DNA from: an uncultured Hungatella sp.
GTDB taxonomy: Bacteria > Bacillota > Clostridia > Lachnospirales > Lachnospiraceae
NCBI GenBank assembly: GCA_949879025.1
Contig: CATLBO010000013.1
Span: 1-46,483 of the forward strand
DNA: 46,483 bases
Reading direction: 5' to 3'
The position numbers and the translations under genes were made by a program. Positions 45,552-46,483 of the stretch are shown here, piece by piece. The first letter of the stretch is position 1, and the number at the start of each line of letters is the position of its first letter. Under the pieces are notes generated by a model. The model made no database searches. It had not been told where the DNA came from and saw only the letters and a list, made by a program, of their open reading frames with translations.

Positions 45552-46483
45552 CTGCTGTGTTCCTCCTTTAACAGAAATCTTTTTACCTGGGACTGAAGCT
45601 CCTTGGCTTCGCCTGCCAGCATGCTGCTGGACTGTTTTGTCCCTTCTGCATTCTGCAGATTCCGATCCGCAATGGCCGAAATGTCTTCAATCCGCTCCTC
45701 CATAATGGCCAGAGCATTCTCCTGCCCTCGAACCGCTGTTACCAGCTCATCGGAAATGGTGCTGATCTGTGCAGACACATGGGAAATAACCTGCAGGGAA
45801 CCTGCTGTGCAGGCTGTCAGCTCCACACCTGTTTGGATTATGGCTTTTGTATTATTGACCATGTCTGTAGCGCTCTGGGCAGCCGCTGCGCTCTTGGACG
45901 CCAGCTGCTTCACTTCGTCAGCCACAACCCCAAATCCTTTCCCGGCTTCACCGGCCCGGGCCGCTTCTATAGAAGCATTAAGAGCCAGAATATTGGTTTG
46001 AAACGCAATGTCTTCAATGGCTTTGGCAATTTTTGTGATCTCCTGGGCATTGGCGCTGATATTGTCCATTGCAGTGGAGAGATGTGTCATCTGAATATTG
46101 GCATCCTGAATACGCTGGGTAATCTCTTCTGTCTGGCACCTGGCCTGGCTGCTGCTTTCTGTAACATCTGCCAGACGTTCCTTCACATGGGTTACCTCAT
46201 GAACCAGCGCCTCTGTGGATTGATTTTGTTCCAAGGAAGCCTGGTGGAGCTGAGCCGACTGCCCGCTTAGTTCCCCGGCCATGTTCGTAAGCCGGGCAGC
46301 AGCAGCACGAAAGCCTGATATGGTGTTATTCATGGACTGAATGATAGTGTACAGGCTGCTCTGAATCAGCACAAAGTCGCCTCTGTATTCTACCTGAGGT
46401 TCCGCGCCCAGATTGCCGGATGCAATCTGGGTCAGAACTTGTTTAATGTCGGATATGTACCGGTTAACGCTTTCCACGGTGGC
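45548..46483 (-). CDS. Methyl-accepting chemotaxis protein, 5' end cut by window
   Basis: The frame runs from the window edge to 45548. It begins with the end of a HAMP-like segment ([19 protein letters not shown]) followed by a second linker. The highly conserved MCP hairpin is present as [20 protein letters not shown] and [19 protein letters not shown]. There is no CheR pentapeptide; the end is LLKEEHSR. The sensor and membrane parts lie beyond the window. Its stop overlaps the FMN-binding lipoprotein start. Confidence 0.93.
   Translation of the reverse strand, partial: ATVESVNRYISDIKQVLTQIASGNLGAEPQVEYRGDFVLIQSSLYTIIQSMNNTISGFRAAAARLTNMAGELSGQSAQLHQASLEQNQSTEALVHEVTHVKERLADVTESSSQARCQTEEITQRIQDANIQMTHLSTAMDNISANAQEITKIAKAIEDIAFQTNILALNASIEAARAGEAGKGFGVVADEVKQLASKSAAAAQSATDMVNNTKAIIQTGVELTACTAGSLQVISHVSAQISTISDELVTAVRGQENALAIMEERIEDISAIADRNLQNAEGTKQSSSMLAGEAKELQSQVKRFLLKEEHSR

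Overview
The window looks like a chromosomal segment of a spore-forming, low-to-mid GC Clostridia, most likely family Lachnospiraceae. The reasons are a sigma-K type sporulation factor, the gene order dgt-dnaG-rpoD-trmK-Nif3, a free-standing AICAR transformylase paired with a PurO-type IMP cyclohydrolase behind a ZTP riboswitch, a two-gene SufC/SufB-like cassette, and strong Firmicutes ribosome binding sites. No database search was possible, so the family names rest on motifs and remembered family features. Most genes lie on the minus strand.

Layout. 1-823 is a truncated Gfo/Idh/MocA oxidoreductase. 1047-4660 is a tightly coupled three-gene operon with its own promoter: a GHKL (MORC/MutL-like) ATPase and two proteins of unknown function. 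It resembles an anti-phage or restriction-type module. It sits next to a decayed PD-(D/E)XK/AAA-type pseudogene and an AT-rich stretch (4737-5596), so this end looks like accessory DNA. 5597-6232 is sigK. 6500-8671 is a purine operon (promoter, ZTP riboswitch, intrinsic terminator, purO, purH). 8776-11685 encodes a membrane sensor with two solute-binding domains, a degenerate GGDEF and an intact EAL domain. 11739-15662 encodes a MacB-like ABC ATPase and permease flanking a secreted CARDB-type protein. 15953-17295 is pyrB-pyrI. 17333-17450 is a small IS/MITE-like element. 17565-17909 is the RNase P RNA with a clear promoter. 18040-22202 is a fructose PTS operon (fruK, fruA) with a divergent RpiR-type regulator and palindromic operator candidates.

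22222-29946 carries a nucleoside kinase and then the housekeeping cluster read dgt, dnaG, rpoD, trmK, Nif3-like. 30026-36841 carries an MMPL/RND transporter, a giant GLUG-repeat/coiled-coil surface protein and a small HTH protein in one operon, opposed by a divergent TetR regulator with overlapping promoters. 36853-39606 is a hybrid histidine kinase. 39709-41392 is the sufC/sufB-like pair. 41572-42657 is a DUF4349 lipoprotein. 42864-42947 is tRNA-Leu(CAG) with a consensus promoter. 43052-44996 is moeA plus a nitroreductase. The window ends in a chemoreceptor overlapping an FMN-binding lipoprotein gene.

The least explained parts are the GHKL operon (1047-4660), the MMPL/GLUG/HTH operon (30026-36027), the ABC/CARDB tripartite cassette, and the chemoreceptor/FMN-lipoprotein pair.
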